Of a stretch of 64,000 bases of DNA, positions 42,988 through 52,080 are shown one piece after another; the stretch's first letter is position 1; every line of letters begins with the position of its first letter. Below the pieces are notes generated by a model that worked only from the letters and a program-made list of their open reading frames with translations, made no database searches and was not told the DNA's origin. Origin of the DNA: Sabulibacter ruber (lineage in GTDB: Bacteria > Bacteroidota > Bacteroidia > Cytophagales > Hymenobacteraceae); assembly GCF_017355955.1 (NCBI RefSeq), contig NZ_JAFFID010000001.1:1364001-1428000 (forward strand), read 5' to 3'. A program made the position numbers and the translations under genes.

Positions 42988-43621
42988 TCTTCCCGAAGAC
43001 TGGGGCCCCGACGAGCATCCTTCGCTGGAGGTGCTGCGGCAGTACCAAACCGGGGAACTATCCGCTCCCCTCAGCCACCAAGTGGAACGGCACCTCCTGT
43101 CCTGTGAACTTTGCTCAGACCTGGTGGAAGGCATGACCCTGGCCCAGCCCGCCCGGGTGCGCACCGCCGTACGGGAAACCCGTGGCCGGTTAAAGAACCT
43201 CTTAGCCCAGAAAAAACGCAAGCGCCGGGTTTTCCAGTGGCCGGCCTGGCAAACGGCAGCGGTTTTGCTGGTGCTGCTTTTTGCCTTAGGCGAGGTGGTG
43301 TACCATCATTATTTTAACAAAAGCCACTTCGGGCAAAACCAGCCGGGTACCACCAGCACTCAGGCCTCTGGCGGGCAAAACACCTGGAAACTCACCGGCC
43401 GGGTACTCAACGCCTCCGGCGAAGCTCTCTCCGGCGCGGCCCTCCACCTGAAAGGCACCACTACTGAGGTCATCACCAATGCAGATGGATCATTTGAACT
43501 GGAGCTCCCCACCCAAAAAGCGATCTTAGTGGTATCTCATGTAGGCTATAAGATGGAAGAAGTATCCGTTCAAAGAAGCAGTGAGATCCTGAAAATAGCC
43601 TTAACCCAGGAAACTAAGTAG
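42974..43621 (+). CDS. Anti-sigma factor with zinc-binding motif and extracytoplasmic CarboxypepD-like domain
   Basis: This 215-residue single-pass protein has an N-terminal cytoplasmic part with the ZAS-type zinc motif H40-x3-C44-x2-C47 (RHLLSCELCS). A membrane helix covers about 92-110. The C-terminal domain (about 137-212) has a carboxypeptidase-regulatory-like fold: TGRVLNASGEALSGAALHLKGT, then TNADGSFELELP. The last domain is common at the N-termini of SusC/TonB receptors and here would face the periplasm as a sensor. The protein should hold the sigma factor encoded just upstream at the membrane. The fusion of a ZAS domain with this sensor is typical of Bacteroidota but its signal is unknown. 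Confidence 0.82.
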   Translation: MSRNNLPEDWGPDEHPSLEVLRQYQTGELSAPLSHQVERHLLSCELCSDLVEGMTLAQPARVRTAVRETRGRLKNLLAQKKRKRRVFQWPAWQTAAVLLVLLFALGEVVYHHYFNKSHFGQNQPGTTSTQASGGQNTWKLTGRVLNASGEALSGAALHLKGTTTEVITNADGSFELELPTQKAILVVSHVGYKMEEVSVQRSSEILKIALTQETK

Positions 43622-43635
43622 AAAAACCCGCTTGT

Positions 43636-44268
43636 ATGGAGCAATACCTTTGGCAAACCTGGCAGCGCACTGCCGCTGGTTATTCAGTTAATCAGAACCT
43701 GCTTAGCAGATTGTGGGAAGAGCTGGAAGCAGCCTACTCGTCCAGGTCCAGGCACTACCACAACCTGAGGCATATTGAAGCCTTGTTGCGTTTAACCGAT
43801 GAATTTGAGGCAAACCTGACCGCTCCTGCCCTGGTCAGGTTTGCCATTTTTTACCATGACGCGGTCTATAGCTCCTCCAGGTCAGACAACGAGGAAAAGA
43901 GTGCCCAACTGGCCAGTAAGAGGCTGCCGGAGTTAGGCGTGCCACAAGCCGAGGTGGCCTTGGTAGAAGAAATGATTCTGGCTACCAAATCACATCGCTC
44001 TAATCCAAATCCTGACACCGATTTCCTGCTGGACTTTGACTTGGCCATCTTAGGCGCCCCCTGGGACCTTTATCACCAGTACAGCCAGCAAATCAGGAAA
44101 GAGTACAGCCTCTACCCAGATTTTCTCTACCATAGCGGCCGTAAAAAGGTGCTGCGCCATTTTCTGGATCAGGAAAGCATCTTTAAAACTCCACCATTTC
44201 AGGCTAAACTAGAATCACAAGCCAGGCAGAATCTAGCAAAGGAATTACAGGGAGTAAGCGCTCCTTAA
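43636..44268 (+). CDS. HD-superfamily metal-dependent phosphohydrolase (COG4339-like)
   Basis: This 210-residue protein matches the small predicted HD phosphohydrolases related to COG4339. It has RHYHNLRHI (His ligands and N-L-x-H, about 39-47) and the HD pair H74-D75 in FAIFYHDAVYS, with DFDLAILG completing the metal site. The substrate, possibly a nucleotide, is not known. It starts 14 bases after the anti-sigma gene and may belong to the same transcript. Confidence 0.8.
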   Translation: MEQYLWQTWQRTAAGYSVNQNLLSRLWEELEAAYSSRSRHYHNLRHIEALLRLTDEFEANLTAPALVRFAIFYHDAVYSSSRSDNEEKSAQLASKRLPELGVPQAEVALVEEMILATKSHRSNPNPDTDFLLDFDLAILGAPWDLYHQYSQQIRKEYSLYPDFLYHSGRKKVLRHFLDQESIFKTPPFQAKLESQARQNLAKELQGVSAP

Positions 44269-44420
44269 GCCCGCAGTGTCTTGAGCGTTTCCGCCTTGTT
44301 TCAGGCAAAACAGGCCTAAAACCAACAAAGCCTTAAAGAAAAACCTGTTGAACTTCTGAGATTGGGCAGAACACGCTTACTTTTAAGCAGCGGTACCCAG
44401 AATGGCACCGCACATGAGCA

Positions 44421-45410
44421 ATGGCAGAAGAAAAAACAAAGACCATCCGGTGGGGCATCATTGGGTGCGGTGACGTGACCGAGGTCAAAAGCGGACCGGC
44501 TTTCCAGAAAGTACCCAACTCCCAGTTAGTAGCCGTGATGCGGCGCAACGGCGAAAAAGCCAGAGACTACGCCCAGCGCCACGGGGTGCCTAAGTGGTAC
44601 GATGATGCCCAGGCCCTGATCCAGGACCCCGATGTAGATGCCGTGTACATTGCCACGCCGCCCGGTTCCCACGCAGAGTACACCCTAAAGGTAGCGGCCA
44701 CAGGCAAACCAGTGTACGTAGAGAAACCCATGGCCTTGAATCACGCCCAGTGCCAGGAAATGGTAAAAGCCTGCCAGGAAGCTCAGGTACCCTTGTTTGT
44801 CGCCTATTACCGCCGGTGCCTGCCCTCATTCCTCAAAGTGAAAGAGCTGGTGGACAGCGGCGCCGTTGGCGAGGTGCGGTTCGTGAACATCAAGCTGTTT
44901 CATCCGGCGCAGCAGAACCTAAACCCGGCAGAATTGCCCTGGCGCGTGCTGCCCGAGATTGCCGGCGGCGGACTGTTCTTTGACCTGGCCTCGCACCAGT
45001 TAGACTACCTGGATTTTCTGCTCGGGCCCATTGTCTCCGCCTCCGGTCAGGTCGCGAACCAGGCGGGCCTCTACCCTGCCGAGGATATCGTGACGGGTCA
45101 GTTCCGGTTTGGGAATGGGATCTTGGGTACCGGCATCTGGTGCTTTACCGTGGCCCCCGCCCAGTTCAAAGACGAGATAGAGATCATTGGCAGCCGAGGA
45201 CGAATCACCTTCCCCTCTTTCGCGCTGGAGCCCATTAAGTTGGAAACCGAGAAAGGCACCGAGGAATTCTTCCTGCCCCCACCGGCACACGTGCAGCAGC
45301 CCTTTATCCAAACCATGGCAGAGGAACTCACGGGTCAGGGAACCTGCCCCAGCCACGGGGAGTCCGGCGCCCGTACCGCCTGGGTGATGGATCAGATCGT
45401 GGGTAGATAA
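44421..45410 (+). CDS. Gfo/Idh/MocA-family NAD(P)-dependent oxidoreductase
   Basis: This 329-residue protein has an N-terminal Rossmann fold (WGIIGCGDVTEV at 11-22, then VDAVYIATPPGSH). The family motif EKP with its catalytic Lys is in YVEKPMALN. The C-terminal substrate domain includes GGGLFFDLASHQLDYLDFLLG, whose His is usually part of the active site. Members oxidise or reduce sugars, sugar acids or inositols. The specific sugar cannot be read. A near-perfect palindromic terminator follows, so it is the last gene of its unit. Confidence 0.88.
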   Translation: MAEEKTKTIRWGIIGCGDVTEVKSGPAFQKVPNSQLVAVMRRNGEKARDYAQRHGVPKWYDDAQALIQDPDVDAVYIATPPGSHAEYTLKVAATGKPVYVEKPMALNHAQCQEMVKACQEAQVPLFVAYYRRCLPSFLKVKELVDSGAVGEVRFVNIKLFHPAQQNLNPAELPWRVLPEIAGGGLFFDLASHQLDYLDFLLGPIVSASGQVANQAGLYPAEDIVTGQFRFGNGILGTGIWCFTVAPAQFKDEIEIIGSRGRITFPSFALEPIKLETEKGTEEFFLPPPAHVQQPFIQTMAEELTGQGTCPSHGESGARTAWVMDQIVGR

Positions 45411-45454
45411 TCACCGCTTGTTACAGACTTTCCTACCGGTGCTATAAGCCTCCA

Positions 45455-45496
45455 GTTGATTCGGGGCTGTTTTCCGGAAAACAGCCCCGAATCAAC
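45455..45496. terminator. Perfect 42-base palindrome, terminator (family member 8)
   Basis: A perfect 21-bp stem with no unpaired loop base pairs 45455-45475 with 45476-45496. After one mismatch three more pairs extend it. It carries the complete GGGGCTGTTTT core and lies 44 bases after the Gfo/Idh/MocA stop codon. Confidence 0.75.
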
Positions 45497-45724
45497 CGGA
45501 ATTATTTGCGGTGCTCAACCGTTTGCCTATTAACCGCAAGACAAACCCCAAAGCAAATGGAACCAGGCAAACGCTTTCTTTTCTCCAGAATGCTGCCCTT
45601 ACCGGCCATTTTCCATTCCCAAAATGGAAACCCCAAAACACCTGCCTTAACCTCCATTAAAAAACTTTAATTTTTTAAGAGAATTGATTCAGATTTTTTC
45701 AATATCTCATAAATATTGATATCT

Positions 45725-45742
45725 TGCGCAATCGATTGCACA
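45725..45742. promoter_or_regulatory. LacI-type operator before altronate dehydratase
   Basis: TGCGCAATCGATTGCACA contains a perfect 12-bp palindrome GCAATCGATTGC (45728-45739) with the central CG and AAnCGnTT pattern of LacI-family sites. It lies 18 bases before the ATG at 45761, where a bound repressor would block transcription. The same core occurs before the pectin cluster. Confidence 0.7.
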
Positions 45743-45760
45743 TCCTACCTGTTCAGAGAT

Positions 45761-47407
45761 ATGTTACATAGAATATTAAAGATCCATCCGAATGACAATG
45801 TGCTGGTAGCACTCACGGATTTGAAGAAAGGCGAGGCCGTTCAATATGATGGCGCTCAGATAGTGTTGGTTGACGACGTGCAGGCAAAACACAAGTTTGC
45901 CCAAGCCCCTATTGCCGCTGGTGACGAGATCCTGATGTACGGATCTCTGGTGGGCAAGGCCGTGACCGACATCCCGGTGGGTGGCGTACTCACCACCGCC
46001 AACGTGAAGCACCAGGTAAACGGCTTTACCGGCAAAACCAAAACCATTGGCTGGCAGGCCCCGGACGTGTCTAAGTGGGTGAACCGCACGTTCATGGGCT
46101 ACCACCGCCCCGATGGACAGGTAGGTACCGCCAACTTCTGGCTGGTGATTCCTATGGTATTCTGCGAGAACCGTAACGTAGACATCATCAAGCAGGCCTT
46201 CCTGGACGAGCTGGGCTTTGGCCAGCGCGATGTGTACAAGTCGTATGTGCAGCAGATGGTAGACCTGTACCAGTCTGGCAACACCGATGCCATTGAAACC
46301 TTAACCCTGCAGAAAACCCAGGCCCCTGCCCAACGCCGCGTGTTTGAAAACGTGGACGGCATCAAGTTCCTGACGCACCAGGGCGGCTGCGGCGGAACCA
46401 GACAAGACTCAGACATGCTCTGCGCCCTGTTGGCCGACTACATCCATCACCCTAACGTGGCCGGTGCTACCGTGCTGAGCCTGGGTTGCCAGAACGCGCA
46501 GGTGAGCATCCTGGAAAACAAACTCAAAGCCCTCAACCCTAACTTCTCTAAGCCGCTTTACATTCTGGAGCAGCAGAAAGAAGGCACTGAGGAAGAACTG
46601 ATGTCCAAGGCTATCCGCCAGACCTTCTTAGGCCTGATTGAAGCCGATAAACAGAAAAGACAACCCGCTCCGTTGAGCAAGCTTTCCATTGGTCTGGAGT
46701 GCGGCGGCTCTGACGGATTCTCCGGTATCTCGGCTAACCCCGCTATTGGGCATACCTCAGACATTCTGGTGGCCCTGGGCGGTAGCACCGTGCTGTCTGA
46801 GTTCCCTGAGCTGTGCGGAGTGGAGCAGGAACTGATCAACCGCTGCGAGTCTGAGGAAGCCGCTGAGCGCTTTGCTTCTTTGATGCGCGCGTATGCGGCC
46901 TCGGCTGAGGCGGTTGGTTCCGGGTTTGACATGAACCCCAGCCCGGGCAACATCCGCGATGGCTTGATCACCGATGCCATCAAATCGGCGGGTGCGGCTA
47001 AGAAAGGCGGTACCTCCCCTATCGTAGACGTGCTGGATTACCCAGAATACGTGAAAAAGCCCGGTTTAAACCTGCTGTGCACCCCTGGTAACGACGTGGA
47101 GTGCACGACGGCGCTGGTAGGTGCCGGTACCAACATTGTGCTGTTCACCACTGGTTTAGGAACGCCCACCGGTAACCCTATCACTCCGGTGATCAAAATC
47201 TCCTCTAACACCAAGTTGGCGCAGCGCATGCCAGACATCATTGACATTGACACCGGACCCGTAATCTCTGGCGAGAAAACCATTGAAGAAATGGGCGAAG
47301 ACGTGCTGGATTTCATCATTGAGGTAGCCAGCGGTCGCATTGAAGTAAAAGAGAAAATCCTGCAGCAAGATGATTTCATTCCGTGGAAACGCGGCGTGTC
47401 TCTTTGA
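45761..47407 (+). CDS. uxaA: Altronate dehydratase (UxaA family)
   Basis: This 548-residue protein is an UxaA/GarD-type sugar-acid dehydratase. The SAF domain (about 1-90, beginning MLHRILKIHPNDNVLVAL) is fused to the large catalytic domain, with motifs HQGGCGGTRQDSDMLC and GLECGGSDGFSGISANPA. The enzyme dehydrates D-altronate to 2-keto-3-deoxy-gluconate in the galacturonate pathway and needs iron; a related sugar acid cannot be excluded. I chose ATG 45761, as upstream codons overlap the operator at 45725-45742. The pectin-degrading cluster at 48.8-52.5 kb, with the same operator core, supports galacturonate as the source. Confidence 0.9.
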   Translation: MLHRILKIHPNDNVLVALTDLKKGEAVQYDGAQIVLVDDVQAKHKFAQAPIAAGDEILMYGSLVGKAVTDIPVGGVLTTANVKHQVNGFTGKTKTIGWQAPDVSKWVNRTFMGYHRPDGQVGTANFWLVIPMVFCENRNVDIIKQAFLDELGFGQRDVYKSYVQQMVDLYQSGNTDAIETLTLQKTQAPAQRRVFENVDGIKFLTHQGGCGGTRQDSDMLCALLADYIHHPNVAGATVLSLGCQNAQVSILENKLKALNPNFSKPLYILEQQKEGTEEELMSKAIRQTFLGLIEADKQKRQPAPLSKLSIGLECGGSDGFSGISANPAIGHTSDILVALGGSTVLSEFPELCGVEQELINRCESEEAAERFASLMRAYAASAEAVGSGFDMNPSPGNIRDGLITDAIKSAGAAKKGGTSPIVDVLDYPEYVKKPGLNLLCTPGNDVECTTALVGAGTNIVLFTTGLGTPTGNPITPVIKISSNTKLAQRMPDIIDIDTGPVISGEKTIEEMGEDVLDFIIEVASGRIEVKEKILQQDDFIPWKRGVSL

Positions 47408-47462
47408 TCTGAAAGCAGCCCAAGGCTGGCAAAAGGCCAGCTGATTAATACATACTAAGTAG

Positions 47463-47526
47463 GCCCCGTACCTCATTCCATTTCAGCTTTGCGCGGGCAT
47501 CTGAGTTTGGGGCACGGGGCTTTTTA
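47463..47526 (+). terminator. Terminator after uxaA
   Basis: GCCCCGTACC (47463-47472) pairs with GGCACGGGGC (47511-47520) with one mismatch across a 38-base loop, and TTTTTATTT follows. The long loop makes it less certain than the others. Confidence 0.5.
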
Positions 47527-47587
47527 TTTACTTTATTTTATTCTATCAAAATATAATATATTCATTATCAACTAAGTACCTCTCCTT

Positions 47588-48577
47588 ATGAACGATGCAT
47601 TAGCCCTTCCCGTTGGCACTACCCTGGACCGGTTTATCATGAAAAAGCAGGAAGATTTCCCTTTTGCTACCGGTGAATTATCGCAGCTACTTAGAGATAT
47701 TGCGTTAGCCGCCAAGATTGTAAGCCGGGAGATTAGCCGCGCCGATCAGGACACGGTTGGTAAATTTGGCAAACAAAACATTCAGGGCGAAGACCAGCAG
47801 AAACTGGATGTGATTGCCAACATCCGGTTCATCAGGGCGCTGCGCAACGGCGGCGAGGTCTGCACCATTGTTTCAGAAGAAGAGGAAAACCTGATTCATA
47901 CCGGTAACTCCCACGCCAAGTACATTGTGGCCATGGACCCGCTGGACGGTTCCTCCAACATTGACGTGAACATTCCCACGGGCACCATCTTCGGGATTTA
48001 CCGTCGCCTCTCCGATGGCGGCCAGGAAGGCACCCTGGAAGATTGCCTGCAGAAAGGCACCCAACAGGTGGCTGCCGGATACATTCTGTACGGGGCCTCC
48101 ACCATGCTGGTCTACACCACCGGCTGCGGCGTGAATGGCTTCACCTACGAGCCTTCCCTGGGCGAATTCTTCCTCTCCCACCCCGACATGAAAATACCTG
48201 ACCGCGGCAAGCAGTACTCCTGCAACGAAGCCAACGTAAGCGACTTCCCCCTGGGCATCCAGAACTATTTGGCGTTCTGCAAAGAGCAAAAATACTCTTC
48301 CCGCTACATCGGCTCCCTGGTAGCCGATTTCCACCGCAATCTTCTGAAAGGCGGCATCTACTTCTACCCGGGCTCCTCCAAAAACAAAACCGGCAAACTC
48401 CGTCTGCTCTACGAGTGCAACCCGCTCGCCTTCATTGCCGAGCAAGCCGGCGGCCAGGCCACCGACGGAATTGACCGCATCTTAGACAAAGAACCATCTG
48501 AACTGCATGAGCGCTGCCCCTTGGTCATTGGCTCCTCTGAGATGATTGATAAAGTGCGGAAGTACATGACTTTGTAA
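47588..48577 (+). CDS. fbp: Class I fructose-1,6-bisphosphatase
   Basis: This 329-residue protein matches class I FBPase in length and motifs: [38 protein letters not shown]-like [15 protein letters not shown], and [21 protein letters not shown] with the substrate lysine/tyrosine region. It hydrolyses fructose-1,6-bisphosphate to fructose-6-phosphate, the key step of gluconeogenesis. Growth on uronic acids, suggested by neighbouring genes, would need this step, although a terminator before it indicates separate transcription. Confidence 0.95.
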   Translation: MNDALALPVGTTLDRFIMKKQEDFPFATGELSQLLRDIALAAKIVSREISRADQDTVGKFGKQNIQGEDQQKLDVIANIRFIRALRNGGEVCTIVSEEEENLIHTGNSHAKYIVAMDPLDGSSNIDVNIPTGTIFGIYRRLSDGGQEGTLEDCLQKGTQQVAAGYILYGASTMLVYTTGCGVNGFTYEPSLGEFFLSHPDMKIPDRGKQYSCNEANVSDFPLGIQNYLAFCKEQKYSSRYIGSLVADFHRNLLKGGIYFYPGSSKNKTGKLRLLYECNPLAFIAEQAGGQATDGIDRILDKEPSELHERCPLVIGSSEMIDKVRKYMTL

Positions 48578-48593
48578 GGAAAAACTTGAAAAG

Positions 48594-48649
48594 CAGAGGA
48601 GGCGTTTTAAGGCAGATTTCAACAAACCTGCCTTAAAACGCCTCCTCTG
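48594..48649. terminator. Long hairpin after fbp (family member 9)
   Basis: A perfect 22-bp stem pairs 48594-48615 with 48628-48649 around a 12-base loop. It starts 17 bases after the fbp stop codon. Confidence 0.8.
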
Positions 48650-48678
48650 TTTCTGGTGAGTTACATCTTTATCAGAAT

Positions 48679-48803
48679 CCTCGCTCGCCTCTGGCGAGTG
48701 TGCGTTATCAGGCGGCGTCTCGCCGCTATGTGAATTATTAAACTTTCCCCCATATCGGCCAGAGGCCGAAGAATAACGCACACTCGCCAGAGGCGAGCGA
48801 GGG
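48679..48803. repeat. 125-bp MITE/REP-like element, copy 2
   Basis: Perfect 30-bp terminal inverted repeats (48679-48708 and 48773-48802) share the outer CCTCGCTCGCCTCTGGCGAG sequence with the element at 22698. The internal plan is the same: a G/C hairpin (GCGGCG-TCT-CGCCGC), then a CCCCCAT stretch, then GGCCAGAGGCC. Only the hairpin stems differ in sequence between copies. Confidence 0.8.
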
Positions 48804-48840
48804 ACCTGTGGTAGAGGAACTTGGAATAGCAGCGCTCAGC

Positions 48841-49518
48841 TTACAAAAAGTTAGAATATTTCTTAGGCTGAAGGGCGGTTTTCCAGACTCTGATGCTCTG
48901 GATTTCGCCGTTGAACCAGGAGCGTTTGTCCATGCGGGTACCGATGGAGGTTTTGGCTGAGGCCGGGATGGGCAGGTACTCAATTTCGCCGGAAAGCTCC
49001 AGTTGCCCGTTCACGTAACCTTTCAGTTGCTTGTTTTTGTAGGTGAGCGTCATGGTGGCCCACTCGCCTACCGGGTGCGTTTTGGTAGAGTCAATGAGGG
49101 TGAGGGCTCCGTTTTCGGTGCGCAGGAAGAAATCGGCGTACCACTGGTTCCGGTTGTTCAGCCGCAGTTCCAAAAGCAGACGGCGCTGCCCGGTGCCCAT
49201 GTCTTCTATGTGCAGGAAACGTTGCTCCACGTTGGCCGGCCAGGCTGCATTGGGTTTGAACACCACCTCAATGGAGAATTCCTCGGCCCCGGCAATAGGG
49301 TTGTGGTCTACCAGTAAGCCATCGTCTTGCCCATCGAAAGCCACTACCTGCGCTCCTCCTTTTCCTGAGATCAGTTTGGGATTGCCTAAAACAGTGGTAG
49401 GATGCCCGCCTATTAATGACAAGGTCTCCATCTTCCACTGCACCGGCTTCTGTACGGCACAGGAAGAAACCAGCCAGGCAGAAAGGAAACAGAAGAGAAA
49501 GGCAGCGGCTGATTTCAT
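48841..49518 (-). CDS. LamG-like concanavalin A-fold lipoprotein
   Basis: This 225-residue protein has a lipoprotein signal (lipobox VSSC in LSAWLVSSCAVQK). A single LamG/concanavalin-like beta-sandwich covers about 40-220: VVAFDGQDDGLLVDHNP, EFSIEVVFKPNA, WATMTLTYKNKQLKGYVNGQLEL, IGTRMDKRSWFNGEIQSIRVW. Such domains bind or cleave carbohydrates; without further catalytic signs a binding or surface role is most likely. It is downstream of the pectin genes on the same strand but separated by 285 bases with a degraded hairpin, so it may or may not belong to that operon. Confidence 0.78.
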   Translation of the reverse strand: MKSAAAFLFCFLSAWLVSSCAVQKPVQWKMETLSLIGGHPTTVLGNPKLISGKGGAQVVAFDGQDDGLLVDHNPIAGAEEFSIEVVFKPNAAWPANVEQRFLHIEDMGTGQRRLLLELRLNNRNQWYADFFLRTENGALTLIDSTKTHPVGEWATMTLTYKNKQLKGYVNGQLELSGEIEYLPIPASAKTSIGTRMDKRSWFNGEIQSIRVWKTALQPKKYSNFL

Positions 49519-49539
49519 ATGGGCTGATGGTTACAGAAT

Positions 49540-49583
49540 CTCCGTTTCGTGTCTACTTTCTGAACAACAGCCCCGAAACGGAG
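49540..49583. terminator. Degenerate family hairpin between pectin genes
   Basis: A 10-bp perfect outer stem (CTCCGTTTCG with CGAAACGGAG, 49540-49549 and 49574-49583) remains, while the core is mismatched (GTGTCTACTTT against CAACAGCCC). It lies between the acetylesterase and the LamG gene. The rest of the 285-base gap shows nothing. Confidence 0.4.
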
Positions 49584-49803
49584 CCAGTTTTACCAGACGA
49601 TTTGGTTTTATGTACGAGTTTACTCCCGTTTTGGGCCTCTCCAGAAAGGCATGATTTTTCAACTGTAATCTCCTCACTGGCCCGGGTTTACTGCTAGTGT
49701 TCCGCCTTCCTGATCTGGTTGGTGTAATAAGAACAAGAGGAAAAGCGATCAGTAGCGTGATTCGAAAATGAGTTGCAAACGCGCGCCAACCGGAAGAAAT
49801 CTT

Positions 49804-50571
49804 TTACTGTTTCACTTGCGGTTTTACCAGTCTATCAACCAGATCCAGTTTCTGGGCTTTCATTTCGGCTAAGACAATCTGGGCCATCTCGCGGGCGCCC
49901 AGCTCGTTGAAATGAGTATCGTCTTCCTTGCCCTGCGGATAGTTGGGATGCTCCTCGGGTTTAAGGTGAATAAACAACAGCTTAGAGCTTTCTGGCCCCA
50001 GCTTTTGCAACAAGGCCTGGCTTTTGCGGTCAAGGTCAATCAAGGCTACTTTCTGCTTCTGCGCCACCGCCCGCACGATGCCCGAGTACAACGCGTGCGT
50101 TTCCTCAATCTTGCCGGTTACATCAAATTTGCGGCGGGCGGCGGGAGTGATGAGCACCGGGATTACTTTCTTCTTTCGGGCCTCGGAAATGAACCGCTCC
50201 AGGTTGGCTTTGTAGTCGGCCTCGGTAGTGTAACTTTTCTTGGTGCTTACCTCATCGTTGTGCCCGAACTGGATGAACAGGTAATCGCCGGCTTTCATAG
50301 ACGAGGCCACCGGTTGCCACAGGTTTTCCTCTATGAACGTGCGGGTGCTTCGGCCGTTTTTGGCGTGGTTTTCCACCGTAACGCTGGAATCAAAGAAATA
50401 CCTGAACGGCATGCCCCAACCGGTCTCAGGGTAGGCTTTGGTTTCCTTGATGGACATGGTAGAATCCCCGATCAGGTACACAGTGATGGGCTGTTTCTCA
50501 TTGACCATGAAAGACATAAGCCCCAGGCAGCAAAAGCAGAACAGTAGCAGAGCAGAGGTATACTTCATCAT
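49804..50571 (-). CDS. Rhamnogalacturonan acetylesterase (SGNH, CE12-like)
   Basis: This 255-residue protein has an N-terminal hydrophobic export signal (about 1-22). The SGNH esterase blocks appear in order: YLIGDSTMS (nucleophile Ser 37), HAKNGRSTRTF (Gly block), FIQFGHNDE (Asn block), and DDTHFNELGA (Asp/His). The THFNE form and overall length match rhamnogalacturonan acetylesterases of family CE12, which remove acetyl groups from pectin backbones. The gene starts nine bases after the GH28 stop, so both act on the same polymer. Confidence 0.88.
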   Translation of the reverse strand: MMKYTSALLLFCFCCLGLMSFMVNEKQPITVYLIGDSTMSIKETKAYPETGWGMPFRYFFDSSVTVENHAKNGRSTRTFIEENLWQPVASSMKAGDYLFIQFGHNDEVSTKKSYTTEADYKANLERFISEARKKKVIPVLITPAARRKFDVTGKIEETHALYSGIVRAVAQKQKVALIDLDRKSQALLQKLGPESSKLLFIHLKPEEHPNYPQGKEDDTHFNELGAREMAQIVLAEMKAQKLDLVDRLVKPQVKQ

Positions 50572-50580
50572 AAAACCAGA

Positions 50581-52047
50581 TTACAAGTTGGAGGCAGTTT
50601 CTTTGGGCAAGGTGACTTTTTCGCCGTTGATGGTTACGTTCTCAAACAGGATGTTCTCGACGTTAGAGAACTTGTAGGGCTGTTTTACCCCGTTGATTTC
50701 CACGTTGATGAGGCGCAGGTTCTCTACCGGCGATTGCTCGTAGCCTTCCAGCAGAACGCCCACATCGCCGCCATTCTGCACTTTCATGTTACGGACCTCA
50801 ATGTTGCGCACCACCGGTATGTTATTTCCCTTGGGCTCTGACGGATCATAGAACATGTTCACCCGCACCACTTGTTGCTTGATCTGGCCTACCTCAATGT
50901 TGCGCAGATAGACATTCTCCACCAATCCGCCACGGGCCGAGTTGGACTTGATGCGCAGGGCACGGTCCAGCAGCGGGCTGTTCATCTTGCAGTTCTCGGC
51001 AAACACATTGCGGGTACCGCCCGTGATCTCACTACCAATCACCACGCCACCGTGCCCGTTGATCATGGTGCACCCTTGGATGATGATGTTCTCGCTGGGC
51101 ACATTGATGCGGCGGCCATCGGCGTTACGGCCCGATTTTATGGCGATGCAGTCATCACCGGTGTTGAAGTAACAATCTTTGATGAGCACGTTCTTGCAGG
51201 ACTCGGGGTCGCAGCCGTCGGAATTGGGTCCCTGACTTTCCACGGTCACGCCCTGGATGGTCACGTTGGTACACAGCACCGGGTGCAGCACCCACATGGG
51301 CGAGTTCTGGATGGTCACGCCCTGGATTAATACATTCTCGCAACGGTAGGGCTGCACAAACTGCGGCCGCATGTAATACCCGGGCCCGAACTTTCTTTCG
51401 GCCACGGGTACATAATTATCGGCTAACTCAAACAACCGGTCCCGGTTGCCGGGGCTTTTTTGGGTAGGCTGTCCGGCTTTGGTGCCGTAATGCTGACTGC
51501 CCACCCAAGGCCACCAATGCTCGTTGGAGGCTTGCCCGTCCAGGGTGCCTTCGCCAGTAACGGCAATGTTCTTTTCCTCAAAGGCGTAGATCAGCGGCGA
51601 GTAGTTCATGAGCTCAATGCCTTCCCAGCGGGTATGCACCATGGGCAGGTATTGGTTAGGATCAGTGGAGAACAGAATGGTGGCGCCTTTCTCCAGGTGC
51701 AGGTTCACATTGCTTTTGAGGTAAATAGGTCCAGACAGATATTTGCCGGCGGGCACCACCACGCGTCCGCCGCCCGCCTTATGGCAAGCTTCTATGGCTT
51801 GCTTAAGGGCCTGCGAGCAGTCTGTGGTACCGTTGCCCTCTGCGCCATACGTGCGCACGTTGAAATCACGGTTGGGGAACGTGGGTGCCTTGATCTGCTT
51901 CAACACCTTCTGGGCGTATCCCCACGGATCGGCCTCTATGGCCTGGTTGCTCTGGCTACTTTGACTCATGGGTTTCTGGCCGCAGGAACAGAGAGCGCTC
52001 AGCAGCACTGCCATCGCGGTTCCCAGCAAATACTGTTTTGGGGTCAT
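50581..52047 (-). CDS. GH28 polygalacturonase-like lipoprotein
   Basis: This 488-residue protein has a lipoprotein signal (lipobox LCSC in LLSALCSCGQ) and a parallel beta-helix. The GH28 motifs are intact: NSDGCDPESC (catalytic Asp), GDDCIAIKSG (Asp-Asp), GHGGVVIGSE (His). The N-terminus has the usual FNVRTYGAEGNGTTDCSQALK. It hydrolyses polygalacturonan or rhamnogalacturonan at the cell surface or in the periplasm, releasing galacturonate units for the pathway that includes uxaA. It follows the VOC gene by 33 bases and precedes the acetylesterase by nine. Confidence 0.92.
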   Translation of the reverse strand: MTPKQYLLGTAMAVLLSALCSCGQKPMSQSSQSNQAIEADPWGYAQKVLKQIKAPTFPNRDFNVRTYGAEGNGTTDCSQALKQAIEACHKAGGGRVVVPAGKYLSGPIYLKSNVNLHLEKGATILFSTDPNQYLPMVHTRWEGIELMNYSPLIYAFEEKNIAVTGEGTLDGQASNEHWWPWVGSQHYGTKAGQPTQKSPGNRDRLFELADNYVPVAERKFGPGYYMRPQFVQPYRCENVLIQGVTIQNSPMWVLHPVLCTNVTIQGVTVESQGPNSDGCDPESCKNVLIKDCYFNTGDDCIAIKSGRNADGRRINVPSENIIIQGCTMINGHGGVVIGSEITGGTRNVFAENCKMNSPLLDRALRIKSNSARGGLVENVYLRNIEVGQIKQQVVRVNMFYDPSEPKGNNIPVVRNIEVRNMKVQNGGDVGVLLEGYEQSPVENLRLINVEINGVKQPYKFSNVENILFENVTINGEKVTLPKETASNL

Positions 52048-52080
52048 TTTTCTGAAATCAGGGGGAAAACATATGGTACC

